Shown: positions 16,804 to 25,336, counted from the first letter of the stretch. The stretch is DNA of 38,590 bases from Streptomyces hayashii (GCF_024539815.1 NZ_JAHHIU010000133.1:1-38590); one strand, 5' to 3'. The notes: a model not told the origin generated them from the sequence alone. Made by a program: numbers and translations.

Positions 16804-18015
16804 TCAGGCGTAGGGGCCGCCGGGCGTCTCGTCGTCGAACACCGGGTCGCAGGCCGCCGGGTCGACCGCGGCCAGGGTGCGGCACATCGTGTCGGCGAGC
16901 CGGCCGTAGGCGTCGGTCAGCGCGTGCACCGCGTCCAGTGCGCGCTCACGCCGGATCAGCCAGAAGGTGAAGGCCAGGGTCGAGATGTCGGCGTTGAGCG
17001 GGCGCAGGCCGAGGTCCGGCTCGCCCCAGGTCAGCACCGCGCCCGTGGCGCCGTCCACGACGAGGCTGGTGTCCTCTGACAGGCTGCCCAGCCGGATCAG
17101 CCGGTCGGCGCCGGCCGGGAGCCGCTGCGTCAGGGCGCCGCCACGGCCGTCCGCGCAGTGCTCGGCGAGGGTCTGCGGGGGCAGGTCCGCCTCCAGCGAG
17201 AACCGGAAGACCTTCTCCGGCAGGCCTCGCTCGCGCAGGAAGCGGCGGGTCGGGGCGTGCGTGAGCGCCCGGGGGAGGTCGACGTCCTCGAAGCGGAAAA
17301 CCCCGCCGGAGCCGAACTCCTCGTCCAGGAGACGTGCCGGCAGGTCCAGCGCCAGGCCGGACGTCGTGCAGGGGCCGGCCGCCGGCGCCAACGGGCGGAT
17401 CACCGCGGCCAGCTTCCAGAAGAGGCCGGACGCGCCGGGCCCGCCGCCCGGGCCCCGCGTGCGTTCCGCGCCGGCCGCGCCCGCCTCGAACACCGCCAGC
17501 AGCTGCCGCGTGGCCTCCGCCATCGCCTGCGGGCCGAGCCGGCCGGCGTAGGAGGCGAACTGGCCGCGCAGGGCCGCCAGTTCGTCCGCCGCGGTCGCGA
17601 AGCGCAGCAGCTTGTCCAGAGAGGGCGCGAGCGGGCGGGCGTCCATCAGGTCGGGGTGGTCGTGCAGGAAGTACGTGGTGGGGATCTCGCCTCTCACTGC
17701 GTCGAGCAGGACGGTCAGACGGCCCTCGGGATCGCCCGTGGACTCGGCGACCGTGCGCGGGCGATCCCTGCGCGAGCCGTCCGTGTGCGGGCGGTTCGTG
17801 TGCGGGCGGTTCGTGTGCAGCGGTCCGAACGTCAACAGGCCGCCGTCCACCGGCAGTCCGGGCAGGGCGGGCAGGGCGAGCAGTCCCGGCAGGGCGGGGC
17901 CGGTCAGCCGCTGGTGCGGCGGCCGTTGCGTGGCGTACCTGTTCAGCTCGTCCTCGGTGAAGATGATCGTCGGTGTGGTCGTCGTCATGGCGGTGGTGGT
18001 CCTGGTCGTGCCCAT
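16804..18015 (-). CDS. SUKH-4-family immunity-like protein
   Basis: A 403-residue soluble protein. The C-terminal ~180 residues (from about FRFEDVDLPRALTHAPTRRF to the end, with LIRLGSLSEDTSLVVDG and PLNADISTLAFTFWLI) match my memory of SUKH-4 immunity proteins, members of the SMI1/KNR4-like superfamily that neutralise polymorphic toxins. The N-terminal half is not recognised and includes a Pro/His/Thr-rich stretch encoded by 15-bp repeats. The start at 18015 follows GGGGGACC; a longer frame exists but lacks a ribosome-binding site, and an ATG at 17988 is an alternative. No toxin gene is adjacent, so an immunity role is inference and a housekeeping role for this fold is possible. Confidence 0.72.
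   Translation of the reverse strand: MGTTRTTTAMTTTTPTIIFTEDELNRYATQRPPHQRLTGPALPGLLALPALPGLPVDGGLLTFGPLHTNRPHTNRPHTDGSRRDRPRTVAESTGDPEGRLTVLLDAVRGEIPTTYFLHDHPDLMDARPLAPSLDKLLRFATAADELAALRGQFASYAGRLGPQAMAEATRQLLAVFEAGAAGAERTRGPGGGPGASGLFWKLAAVIRPLAPAAGPCTTSGLALDLPARLLDEEFGSGGVFRFEDVDLPRALTHAPTRRFLRERGLPEKVFRFSLEADLPPQTLAEHCADGRGGALTQRLPAGADRLIRLGSLSEDTSLVVDGATGAVLTWGEPDLGLRPLNADISTLAFTFWLIRRERALDAVHALTDAYGRLADTMCRTLAAVDPAACDPVFDDETPGGPYA
17783..17820 (+). repeat. 15-bp tandem repeat inside the SUKH-4-like gene
   Basis: Two identical 15-bp units GTGTGCGGGCGGTTC (17783-17797 and 17798-17812) are followed by a partial third. They keep the reading frame and encode a repeated HTNRP segment, so copy-number change would alter protein length by five residues per unit. 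Confidence 0.8.
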
Positions 18016-18352
18016 CGGTCCCCCGTGCGAAAGTTGCGTGCGCCGTCCCACTGCTCCGCAGCCTATGCGGACCCACTGACAACGGCTGTGACCAGCGGCA
18101 GCACCCAACACCCAACCCGCCCGACACCGGCCCCGCACTGACAGACGTCGGGACGGCCCCGCGAGTTCCCCGCTTCCCCCGGTTCGGGTCCCCCGGCTTC
18201 GCCCGGTTCGGATCCCCGGGTTCGCCCGGCTCCCTCGGTTCGGATCCCCGCGGCCGGTTCGTCGCTCTGGTGGAAGGCCCGGAGGAGAGCTCGGGCGGAG
18301 AGCTCGGGCGGGCGCTCGGGACGGCTGTCGGGGACGGCTGTTCGGGCGGAGG
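18016..18352. other. 337-nt gap with short G+C-rich repeats
   Basis: This gap separates the SUKH-4-like gene from the end of the oxidase operon. It should contain the SUKH-4-like promoter. The operon-proximal part holds repeats: GGTTCGGGTCCCCCGG-type units near 18181, 18205 and 18237, two identical 13-bp units GAGAGCTCGGGCG (18285-18297, 18298-18310), and two ACGGCTGT-type 13-bp units (18321-18346). No gene is seen. Confidence 0.6.
18181..18346 (+). repeat. Cluster of three short repeat families downstream of the oxidase operon
   Basis: Units starting GGTTCGG(G/A)TCCCC recur at 18181, 18205 and 18237. The 13-bp unit GAGAGCTCGGGCG is tandemly duplicated exactly at 18285-18310. A second 13-bp pair (ACGGCTGTCGGGG, ACGGCTGTTCGGG) follows at 18321-18346. 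The tract ends 6 nt from the 43-residue gene's stop codon. Confidence 0.75.
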
Positions 18353-18484
18353 TCAGCTGAAGTAGACGCCGCCCAGCACCACGACCACCGCCGCCGCCAC
18401 GAACAGCAGGATCCAGGCCAGCAGTTTGCCGACGCCCGGCGGGGGCTCGTAGCGCTGTCCGGGTTCCGGATCCGGCTCGCTCAT
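18353..18484 (-). CDS. 43-residue single-pass membrane peptide, last gene of the oxidase operon
   Basis: A small gene beginning MSEPDPEPGQRYEPPPGVGK and ending in a hydrophobic helix (about residues 22-42, LLAWILLFVAAAVVVVLGG). It is predicted to place its acidic, Pro-rich N-terminus in the cytoplasm. Its ATG overlaps the stop of the Mo-subunit gene (ATGA), so it is probably translated by coupling at the end of the same mRNA. I do not recognise a family. By position it could tether the oxidase complex to the membrane, but that is inference. It is short enough to be missed by gene callers. Confidence 0.72.
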   Translation of the reverse strand: MSEPDPEPGQRYEPPPGVGKLLAWILLFVAAAVVVVLGGVYFS

Positions 18485-20790
18485 CGGTCCGTCACCACGG
18501 CCGCCTGCGGCCTTATCGGCAGCCGGTTCACCGGGCGGCCCGTCGCGGCGCGCACGGCGGAGGCGATCGCCGCGGGCGAGGTCACCACCGGGACCGCGCT
18601 GGCCGCCTTCGCCCCGAACGGCGCGACCACGTCGCGCTCCTCGACCAGCTTGACGATCCGGATGTCCGGGGCGTCCAGGGCCGTGGGCAGCGCGTAGCCG
18701 GTGAGGTCGGGGTGGCGGACCAGGCCGCGCGGGGTGCGCAGGTTCTCCGTGAGCGCGATGCCCACGCCCTGGGTGACGCCCGCCTCGATGCGGGCGGCGA
18801 GCTGCGCCGGGTTCAGGATCCGGCCGACGTCCTGGGCGACCGCCAGTTCGACGACCCGCACCGAGCCCAGCTCGATGTCGACGTCGACGACCGCGCGGAT
18901 CGCGCAGAAGGCGAGTCCGACGAAGGCGTCGCCCTGGCCGGCCGCGTCCAGGGGCTCGGTGGGATGCGGGCGGCACTGCGCCGTCGCCCACAGCTCCTTG
19001 CCGCGCATCTCCTCGGTGACGGGCGTCGACAGGACGCCGTCGTAGGAGGTGATCTTGCCGTCGGTGATCTGGAGCAGTTCCGTGGACATGCCGAACTTGT
19101 GCGCCAGGGGCTGAAGGAGCTGGGTGCGGACCATCTTCGCCGCGCGTTCCACCGCGCCGCCGGAGACCCATGTGTGACGGCCCCGGCAGCCGGGACCCGC
19201 GGGGGGCTGGTCGGTGTCCACGGGGGCCACGTGCACCTCGTCGACGCCGAGCGTCTCCTGGACGATCTGGCGGGCCAGCGTCGTGAAGCCCTGACCGGTC
19301 TCCACCGCCGCGCACAGCACCGTCGCGACGCCGTCCTGGACCTTCACGGTCGCCGTGGAGACCTCGTCCGCGCCCTCCGCGCCCAGCATGTGCACCATGC
19401 CGAGGCCGTAGCCGACGCCCCGGCGGACCGCGCCCGGTTCGCCCGCGCCCTCGGGGCCGCCGGGCAGCAGCCAGTCCTCCTCGGGCGTGTCCTTGGGGAG
19501 CGCCGGGAGGGGGAACTCCTGGACGGCCTGGAGCAGTTCGGCGACGGGCGCCGGGCAGGTCACCGTCTGGCCGGTCGGCAGGACGTCGCCGGTCGCCATG
19601 ACGTTGCGCAGCCGCAGCTCCGCCGGGTCGACGCCGAGCTTCTTCGCCAGCTTGTCCATCTGCGCCTCGTAGGCGGCGCAGACCTGCATCGCGCCCTCGC
19701 CGCGCACATGGCCAGACGGCGGGTTGTTCGTGCGCACCGCCCAGCCCTCGATGAAGGCGTTCGGGACGACGTAGGGGCCGCAGGCGAAGGACACGGCGGC
19801 GGCCAGGGCCTCGGCGGAGGTGTCGGCGTAGGCGCCCGCGTCCAGCAGGATCTGCGCCTCCACCTTCACCAGCCGCCCTTCGGCGTCGGCGTGGTGGCGG
19901 TAGCGCAGGAGTGTGGGGTGCCGGTGCACGTGGCCGAGGAAGGACTCCTCGCGGGTGGCCGTGAGCTTCACCGGGCAGCCGGTCTTCAGGGCGAGCAGTC
20001 CGAGCGGGAGCTGGAAGCCCTGGTCCTCGCGGTCGGCGGTGGCGCCGGGCACTCCGGTGACGACGATCTTCACCCGTTCGGGTTCGAGGCCGTAGCAGGC
20101 GGCGGCCGTGTCCCGGTCGGTGTGCGGGTCGGTGGAGGCCAGGTAGAGCTCCACTCCGCCGTCGGGACGGGGCACGGCGAGGCCGGCCTCCGCGCCGATC
20201 GGGGCGGGGTCCGCGCGGCCGATGCGGTACTGGCCCTCGACGACGATCTCGCCGACGGCGGACGGGTCGCCGTGGTGCAGCGGGATGTGCCGGATCAGGT
20301 TGCCGTCGGGGTGCAGGGCCTCGGCCTCGAAGGCCTGCTCGGGGTCGATCACCGGGTCGAGCACCTCGTACTCGACGATGACGGCCGCGGCGGCCATCCG
20401 CGCGGTGTCCGGGTGGTCGGCGGCGACGGCCGCGATGGGCTCGCCGTGGTGGCGTACGACGTCGGAGGCGAACACCGGCCGGTCGGCCGTGCCGCGGCCG
20501 TGCAGGGCGCGGCCGGGGACGTCCTCGTGGGTGACGACGGCCCGTACGCCGGGCATCTCCCGCGCGTGGGACGTGTCGACGGACAGGATGCGCGCGTGGG
20601 GGTGCGGTGAGCGCAGCACGGCCGCCCACAGCAGGCCCTCGGCCCACAGGTCGGCCGCGTACGGGAAGGTGCCCTCGGTCTTCGCGCGGGCGTCGGCGGG
20701 CTGAAGGGAGGCGCCGATGCCGTGCGGGGCCGGCTCGGGGGGCGGAGCGGCCTCCACGGGGCTCGTCGCGACGACTGCTTCGTTGCTCAC
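18481..20790 (-). CDS. Xanthine-oxidase-family molybdopterin subunit with altered active-site motifs
   Basis: A 769-residue protein of the XdhB/CoxL family. The a/b hammerhead lies at about residues 30-140, followed by the Mo-cofactor domains (for example LPLGLLALKTGCPVKLTATR at about 261-280 and YEAQMDKLAKKLGVDPAELR at about 374-393). The fold and length fit the family, but signature motifs differ. GGGFGGK reads TGVPGA (245-250), RGFG reads RGEG (363-366), and the C-terminal GxGE motif with the catalytic Glu reads AASA, with Ala732 at that position. It may have lost standard hydroxylase activity or act on an unusual substrate. The GTG start overlaps the Fe-S subunit stop (GTGA). Confidence 0.9.
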   Translation of the reverse strand: MSNEAVVATSPVEAAPPPEPAPHGIGASLQPADARAKTEGTFPYAADLWAEGLLWAAVLRSPHPHARILSVDTSHAREMPGVRAVVTHEDVPGRALHGRGTADRPVFASDVVRHHGEPIAAVAADHPDTARMAAAAVIVEYEVLDPVIDPEQAFEAEALHPDGNLIRHIPLHHGDPSAVGEIVVEGQYRIGRADPAPIGAEAGLAVPRPDGGVELYLASTDPHTDRDTAAACYGLEPERVKIVVTGVPGATADREDQGFQLPLGLLALKTGCPVKLTATREESFLGHVHRHPTLLRYRHHADAEGRLVKVEAQILLDAGAYADTSAEALAAAVSFACGPYVVPNAFIEGWAVRTNNPPSGHVRGEGAMQVCAAYEAQMDKLAKKLGVDPAELRLRNVMATGDVLPTGQTVTCPAPVAELLQAVQEFPLPALPKDTPEEDWLLPGGPEGAGEPGAVRRGVGYGLGMVHMLGAEGADEVSTATVKVQDGVATVLCAAVETGQGFTTLARQIVQETLGVDEVHVAPVDTDQPPAGPGCRGRHTWVSGGAVERAAKMVRTQLLQPLAHKFGMSTELLQITDGKITSYDGVLSTPVTEEMRGKELWATAQCRPHPTEPLDAAGQGDAFVGLAFCAIRAVVDVDIELGSVRVVELAVAQDVGRILNPAQLAARIEAGVTQGVGIALTENLRTPRGLVRHPDLTGYALPTALDAPDIRIVKLVEERDVVAPFGAKAASAVPVVTSPAAIASAVRAATGRPVNRLPIRPQAAVVTDR

Positions 20791-22568
20791 GCCTGGCCTC
20801 CGTCCTGGCTCTGTCCGTACGCGGGGTCGTGCGGGTGGGGCTGCGCCGGGTTCTCGAAGGCCGACACGTGGACGCCGCCCCCGCCCGGGCCCGCCTGGTG
20901 CGGGATACGGGCCTCGTCGCCGTCCGTCTCGGCCTCCGCGGCGGCGTGCGCCTCGCGTTCGGCCACGACGTCCTGGACGGCCCGCAGGACGCCCCGGTAT
21001 CCGGAGCAGCGGCACAGGTTGCCGCACAGGGCCTGCCGGGCCTCCAGTTCGGTGGGCGCCGGGTTGCCCTCCAGGAGGTCGTGGACGGTCATCGCCATGC
21101 CGGGCACGCAGAAGCCGCACTGCACGGCCCCGCAGCGGGCGAGCGCCCGCTGCACGTCGGAGGGCTGTCCGTCGACGGCGAGGCCCTCCACGGTGCGGAT
21201 CTCGCTGCCGGCGGTGGTGACGGCCGGGACCAGGCAGGAGGCGACGAGCCGGCCGTCCACCTGGACGTTGCAGGCCCCGCACTCGCCCTGCGAGCAGCCG
21301 TCCTTGGCGCCGGCGAGGCCGAGGCGCTCGCGCAGGACGTAGAGCAGCGACTCGCCGATCCAGGCGTCGGCGACGGGCCGGTCGGAGCCGTTGACGCGCA
21401 GCACGTAGGCGGCGAGGGGGTGTTCCTCGTGGAACGGCGGCGGGGCGTCGTCGGGGGCCTCGGCCGCGTCGGCGTCCGCCGGGGTCCGCGGGTCCCCGTC
21501 GGCGGCGTCGGGCTCGGGAGGGGTCCCGGGGTCGCCCGGGGCGTCGTCGGCGGCCGGGGCGTCCTCGGGTGCGTCCGCCGGGCCGTGGGCGTCCGCGTGC
21601 GCGGCGGCGGGCTCCGGGGTCGGCTCGGCGGGACCGTGGGAGGCCTCGGCGGGCGCGTGGGCGGCCTGCGGGGCGTGGCCGGGGTCGCCGGTGGGCTCGG
21701 CGCCCTCCTCGGCCCCGGCGGCCCGTCGGGCTGCCTCCAGGGGGCCGTCAGGCGCCACCGTGTACGCCTCGGGGGAGATCTCGGGGGCGTACGTCCCGGA
21801 GGTGTGCTGCTCGGTGTGCTCGGGGGCGGCGCGGCGGCCTTCGTGTTCCGGTGCCGCGGGGTCGTGCGGCGGCGCGTGTGCGGCGCTGCCGTGCGGGGGC
21901 GTGTGCTCCGGCGCGTGAGCGAACGGGGGCTGGTCCGCGCCCTGTCGGCCGGCCTCGTCGGTGTGCGGCCCCCAGGGCCCCTCCGCAGGGTCGGGCGCGC
22001 CCGTCGCCCAGGGCGCGGCCGCGCCGCCGGGCAGGGTGGCGGGGGGCGTGCCGCCCCACTGCTCGACCAGGGCCGACGTGGTGAACTCGCCGGACTCGTC
22101 GGGCAGGTCGCCGCCCACGACGGGGATCGACCACTGGCCGGTCACGTCGTGGCCGGAGGCGTGCGCGGACTGCGGTGCGCCGGGGGGCGCCGAGGTGTCG
22201 TCGAAGGTCCACTGGCCGGTGGCGCCGGGGTGGTACGTGAACCGGTCGTCGCCGACCGTCTGCGGGGTGCCCTGGGGGGCGGGCCAGTCGCCGGCGCCGG
22301 CCGGGGCGGCCCAGGTCGCGGCGGCGTCCTCGGGGGGCGCGACCGCTATCTGCGGCGGCACGTACCCGTGGCCCGGCGCGGCCAGCGGGCTGTCCCCGCG
22401 GGCGGCCAGGAAGGCGTCGATGCCGCCCTCGGGGAGCTTGACGAAGGCGGTCGCGCCGTCGTCGTAGTCCCCCTGGGGCAGCGGGTCCCAGCGGCTGCCG
22501 CCCTGCGGCGCGCCCTGGTCCTGCCCGTTGTCCTGTCCGTGTCCGGGTCCGTGCTGGTCGTCGGTCAC
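20787..22568 (-). CDS. 2Fe-2S subunit of the oxidase complex with a long disordered N-terminus
   Basis: A 593-residue protein whose recognisable domain is only residues about 383-540. The plant-type 2Fe-2S cluster has Cys425, 430, 433 and 445, and the second cluster has Cys484, 487, 519 and 521; all eight ligands are present. These clusters carry electrons from the Mo site to FAD. The first ~380 residues are Pro/Ala/Gly/Glu/His-rich and without predictable fold, with scattered aromatic patches such as DRFTYHPGATGQWTFDD. Usual subunits are about 160-200 residues. The GTG at 22568 overlaps the FAD-subunit stop and has GGGAGGG upstream. Third-position G+C remains high in the extension, so it is probably translated. 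Confidence 0.9.
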   Translation of the reverse strand: MTDDQHGPGHGQDNGQDQGAPQGGSRWDPLPQGDYDDGATAFVKLPEGGIDAFLAARGDSPLAAPGHGYVPPQIAVAPPEDAAATWAAPAGAGDWPAPQGTPQTVGDDRFTYHPGATGQWTFDDTSAPPGAPQSAHASGHDVTGQWSIPVVGGDLPDESGEFTTSALVEQWGGTPPATLPGGAAAPWATGAPDPAEGPWGPHTDEAGRQGADQPPFAHAPEHTPPHGSAAHAPPHDPAAPEHEGRRAAPEHTEQHTSGTYAPEISPEAYTVAPDGPLEAARRAAGAEEGAEPTGDPGHAPQAAHAPAEASHGPAEPTPEPAAAHADAHGPADAPEDAPAADDAPGDPGTPPEPDAADGDPRTPADADAAEAPDDAPPPFHEEHPLAAYVLRVNGSDRPVADAWIGESLLYVLRERLGLAGAKDGCSQGECGACNVQVDGRLVASCLVPAVTTAGSEIRTVEGLAVDGQPSDVQRALARCGAVQCGFCVPGMAMTVHDLLEGNPAPTELEARQALCGNLCRCSGYRGVLRAVQDVVAEREAHAAAEAETDGDEARIPHQAGPGGGGVHVSAFENPAQPHPHDPAYGQSQDGGQA

Positions 22569-23458
22569 GACAGCGCCCTCCCCAGTGCTCGTCGGGCCAG
22601 CGCGGCGACGGTGCGCCGCAAGTGCAGTACGGCGGGCGGAAGTTCGGGTACGGAGCCGTCCACGCCCGGCGTCGGGTCGGGGATGCAGGCGGCTGCCACG
22701 TACTCCCCGAAGGCGGTCAGGGCCTCCGGGACGATGGTGCGGCCGTTGTCCCAGTCGATGAGCCGGGCGACCCACTGCTCGGCCTCCAGCGGGCGCAGCG
22801 GCATCGGCGCTATGGCGCCGACGGCGCACCTGACGCCGCGCCGGGCGGGGTCGAGGACCAGCGCCACGGAGGCCACCGCACGGCCGGGGCCGGTGCGTCC
22901 GGTGGCCTTGAGGAAGACCTGCGGGGCGTGCAGCAGCGGCACGCGCACGTACCCGATGAGTTCGCCGCCGCGCAGCATGTCCATGCCGGCCAGCAGGTGC
23001 GACACCGGGATCTCCCGGCGGGCTCCGCCCGGGCCCGCGATGATCAGGGTCGCCTCCAGTGCGGCCAGCACCGGCAGCGCGTCGCCCGTGGGGGCGGCCG
23101 AGGCGATGTTGCCGCCCAGGGTGCCCGCGTTGCGGATCTGCGGCGGTCCCGCGGCGCGCGCCGCGGCGGCGAGCGCCGGGATGAGGGCGGCGAAGTCGGG
23201 GCGGCCCATGCGCGCGTGCGTCAGTCCGGCGCCGAGCAGCGCGTGGCCGTCCTGGTACTGCCAGCCGCGGATCTCGCTGATCCGGCCGAGACCGACCAGT
23301 GCGGTGGGCCTGAGCTGTCCCGAGTTGACGGCGGCCATGAGGTCGGTGCCGCCGGCCACGGGCACGGCCGCGGGCATGGCGGCCAGCGCGGCCACGGCCT
23401 CGTCCAGTGTCGTGGGCAGCGTGACGGCCTGCGCCGCCTGCGGTGCGTGCGTGCTCAA
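22565..23458 (-). CDS. FAD-binding subunit of the oxidase complex (CoxM/XdhC-like)
   Basis: A 297-residue flavoprotein subunit, first in the operon. FAD-binding motifs AGGTDL (35-40) and GTLGGNIASAAPTGD (112-126) are intact, followed by the typical C-terminal domain (LRPLEAEQWVARLID). It would pass electrons from the Fe-S clusters to an acceptor. The TTG at 23458 is proposed because it follows GGAAGGGG by 9 nt and gives the usual length and N-terminus; the longer frame to 23626 has a non-homologous, Arg/Cys-rich beginning. The stop overlaps the next GTG. The order FAD, Fe-S, Mo subunit matches many CO-dehydrogenase-like operons. Confidence 0.87.
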   Translation of the reverse strand: MSTHAPQAAQAVTLPTTLDEAVAALAAMPAAVPVAGGTDLMAAVNSGQLRPTALVGLGRISEIRGWQYQDGHALLGAGLTHARMGRPDFAALIPALAAAARAAGPPQIRNAGTLGGNIASAAPTGDALPVLAALEATLIIAGPGGARREIPVSHLLAGMDMLRGGELIGYVRVPLLHAPQVFLKATGRTGPGRAVASVALVLDPARRGVRCAVGAIAPMPLRPLEAEQWVARLIDWDNGRTIVPEALTAFGEYVAAACIPDPTPGVDGSVPELPPAVLHLRRTVAALARRALGRALS

Positions 23459-23707
23459 AACCGGCTGCCCCTTCCCGCTGCCCCACCTGGTCCCACCTGT
23501 GTTGCCGTACGGTACGTGCTGACAGGGCGGACGTGGCAACTCTGGCACATCTTCGCCACACCAGAACGCGGGGGTCCGCAAGGAGGCATTCGCCCACGTC
23601 ATCCGAGAGATGGTCCGTTTTCGCACGACATCAGCGGTGTGCGCGAATTGCCACTCTTCGGTGACCCTGCCGGGGTTTCTCCCGTCCGCTCGCCCGGCGG
23701 ACGGACG

Positions 23708-25336
23708 TCACCGGTTCGGGGGCGGACCGTCGATCGGACGCCCGAGGACGCCGGGTCGCCGCTGCCACGGCCGGGGCCCGGAGGGCGGGCGGTAGCCGAC
23801 GCCGAGCGCGTCGAGCCGGCCGTAGTGGGCCTCCATCCGCCGCTCGAAGCCGGCGAAGTCGCGCTCGGCCGGCGCGGGCAGGCCGCTCCAGGCGACCTCC
23901 GCGAACGCGGCGAGCCGGGGGAACGCCTGATAGTCCACGCGCGTGTGGTCCTCCATCGCCTCCGTCCACAGGTTGGCCTGCGTGCCCAGCACGTGCCGCG
24001 CCTCCTCGGGCGTCAGCTCCGGTGGAACGGGCTCGAACCGGTAGACGTCCTCCAGGGTGCGCACGTAACCGATCGGCACGGGCTCGTCCGGGCCGTCGTG
24101 CTGGCGATGGTCGAGGTACACCTGCTGCTCGGGACACATCACGACGTCGTGCCCGGCCCGGGCGGCGGCGATCCCGCCGGCGAGGCCCCGCCAGGACGAC
24201 ACGGTCGCGCCCGGCGCGAGGCCGCCCTCCAGGATCTCGTCCCAGCCGATGAGGCGACGCCCGCGCGCGGAGAGCCACTTGTCGAAGTGGCCGATGAACC
24301 AGGACTGCAACTGGTCCTCGTCGGCGAGCCCGAGTTCCCTCACGCGCGCCTGCGCGGCCGGCGAGGCACGCCATTCGTCCTTGAGGCATTCGTCGCCGCC
24401 CACGTGGACGAACTCCGACGGAAACAGCTCCAGCACCTCCTCGAACACCCCCTCGTAGAAGCGCAGGGTGTCCTCGGCGGGGGCGAGCACATGGGGACTG
24501 ATCCCCCACGTGTCCCACACGGAGAGGGCTCCGCCTCGCTCTCCGCCGGCGGAGACGACGTCGGTGTTGCCGAGTTCCGGATACGCGGCGATCGCGGCCT
24601 GCGAGTGGCCGGGCACGTCGATTTCCGGGACGACGGCGATATGCCGTTCGGCGGCGTAGGCGACGATCTCCCGGATGTCGTCCTGGGTGTAGAAGCCGCC
24701 GTGCGGTTTGTCGTCCCACAGGGGCGAGGCGCGATGGCCGAATTTCGTGCGCGGCCGCCAGGAGCCGATCTCGGTCAGCCGGGGATGCCTCTTGATCTCC
24801 ACGCGCCAGCCCTGGTCGTCCGTCAGATGGAAGTGGAAGACGTTGAGTTTGTGCGCGGCCATCAGGTCCAGATAGCGCAGGACGCCTTCCTTGGGCATGA
24901 AGTGCCGGGCGACGTCGAGCATCAGACCGCGCCAGCGGAAGCGGGGAGCGTCCTCGACGGTGATCCGCGGCAGCTCCCAGTGGCGGCCAGGGCGCAGCGG
25001 GGCACGGCGGAAGGCGTCGGGGCCGAGCAGTTGCCGCAGCGTCTGCGCCCCCCAGAAGACGCCGGCCGCGCTGCCGCCCGCGATCACCTGGTCGGGGCCG
25101 CCGAGGGACAGCCGGTAGCCCTCCGGGGGCAGCGCGGGGTCGACGGCCAGCAGGACGCGCCCCTCGCCGTCGCCCTGCGCGGCGAGGGGGAGGCCGGTCG
25201 CCGCGCCGACCGTCGCCCGCAGCCAGCGCGCGACGCCCTCGGTGCCGGGCTCCGCCTCCAGCCTGGTCCGCGCGTCCAGGCGGCCGTGACCGCCGTGGTG
25301 GCGGACGAGGTTCCGGGGCGCCGGAATGAGATCCAT
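23708..25336 (-). CDS. Beta-N-acetylhexosaminidase (GH20)
   Basis: A 542-residue glycoside hydrolase of family 20, with an N-terminal alpha/beta domain (about 1-125) and a TIM-barrel catalytic domain starting near RFRWRGLMLDVARHFMPKE. The substrate-assisted catalytic pair Asp315-Glu316 is visible in FVHVGGDECLKDEW, and VPEIDVPGHS and FHFHLTDDQGWR are intact. No signal peptide is present, so it is probably cytoplasmic and releases GlcNAc from imported chitobiose-type oligosaccharides or wall fragments. The ATG at 25336 is favoured over 25339 because AGGGAC lies at a better distance. The gene follows a perfect 22-bp palindrome, a possible operator. Confidence 0.94.
   Translation of the reverse strand: MDLIPAPRNLVRHHGGHGRLDARTRLEAEPGTEGVARWLRATVGAATGLPLAAQGDGEGRVLLAVDPALPPEGYRLSLGGPDQVIAGGSAAGVFWGAQTLRQLLGPDAFRRAPLRPGRHWELPRITVEDAPRFRWRGLMLDVARHFMPKEGVLRYLDLMAAHKLNVFHFHLTDDQGWRVEIKRHPRLTEIGSWRPRTKFGHRASPLWDDKPHGGFYTQDDIREIVAYAAERHIAVVPEIDVPGHSQAAIAAYPELGNTDVVSAGGERGGALSVWDTWGISPHVLAPAEDTLRFYEGVFEEVLELFPSEFVHVGGDECLKDEWRASPAAQARVRELGLADEDQLQSWFIGHFDKWLSARGRRLIGWDEILEGGLAPGATVSSWRGLAGGIAAARAGHDVVMCPEQQVYLDHRQHDGPDEPVPIGYVRTLEDVYRFEPVPPELTPEEARHVLGTQANLWTEAMEDHTRVDYQAFPRLAAFAEVAWSGLPAPAERDFAGFERRMEAHYGRLDALGVGYRPPSGPRPWQRRPGVLGRPIDGPPPNR

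Noticed and set aside
18712..20610. 632-codon plus-strand frame opposite the Mo-subunit gene
   Set aside because: Low-complexity antisense shadow; no ribosome-binding site or family motif.
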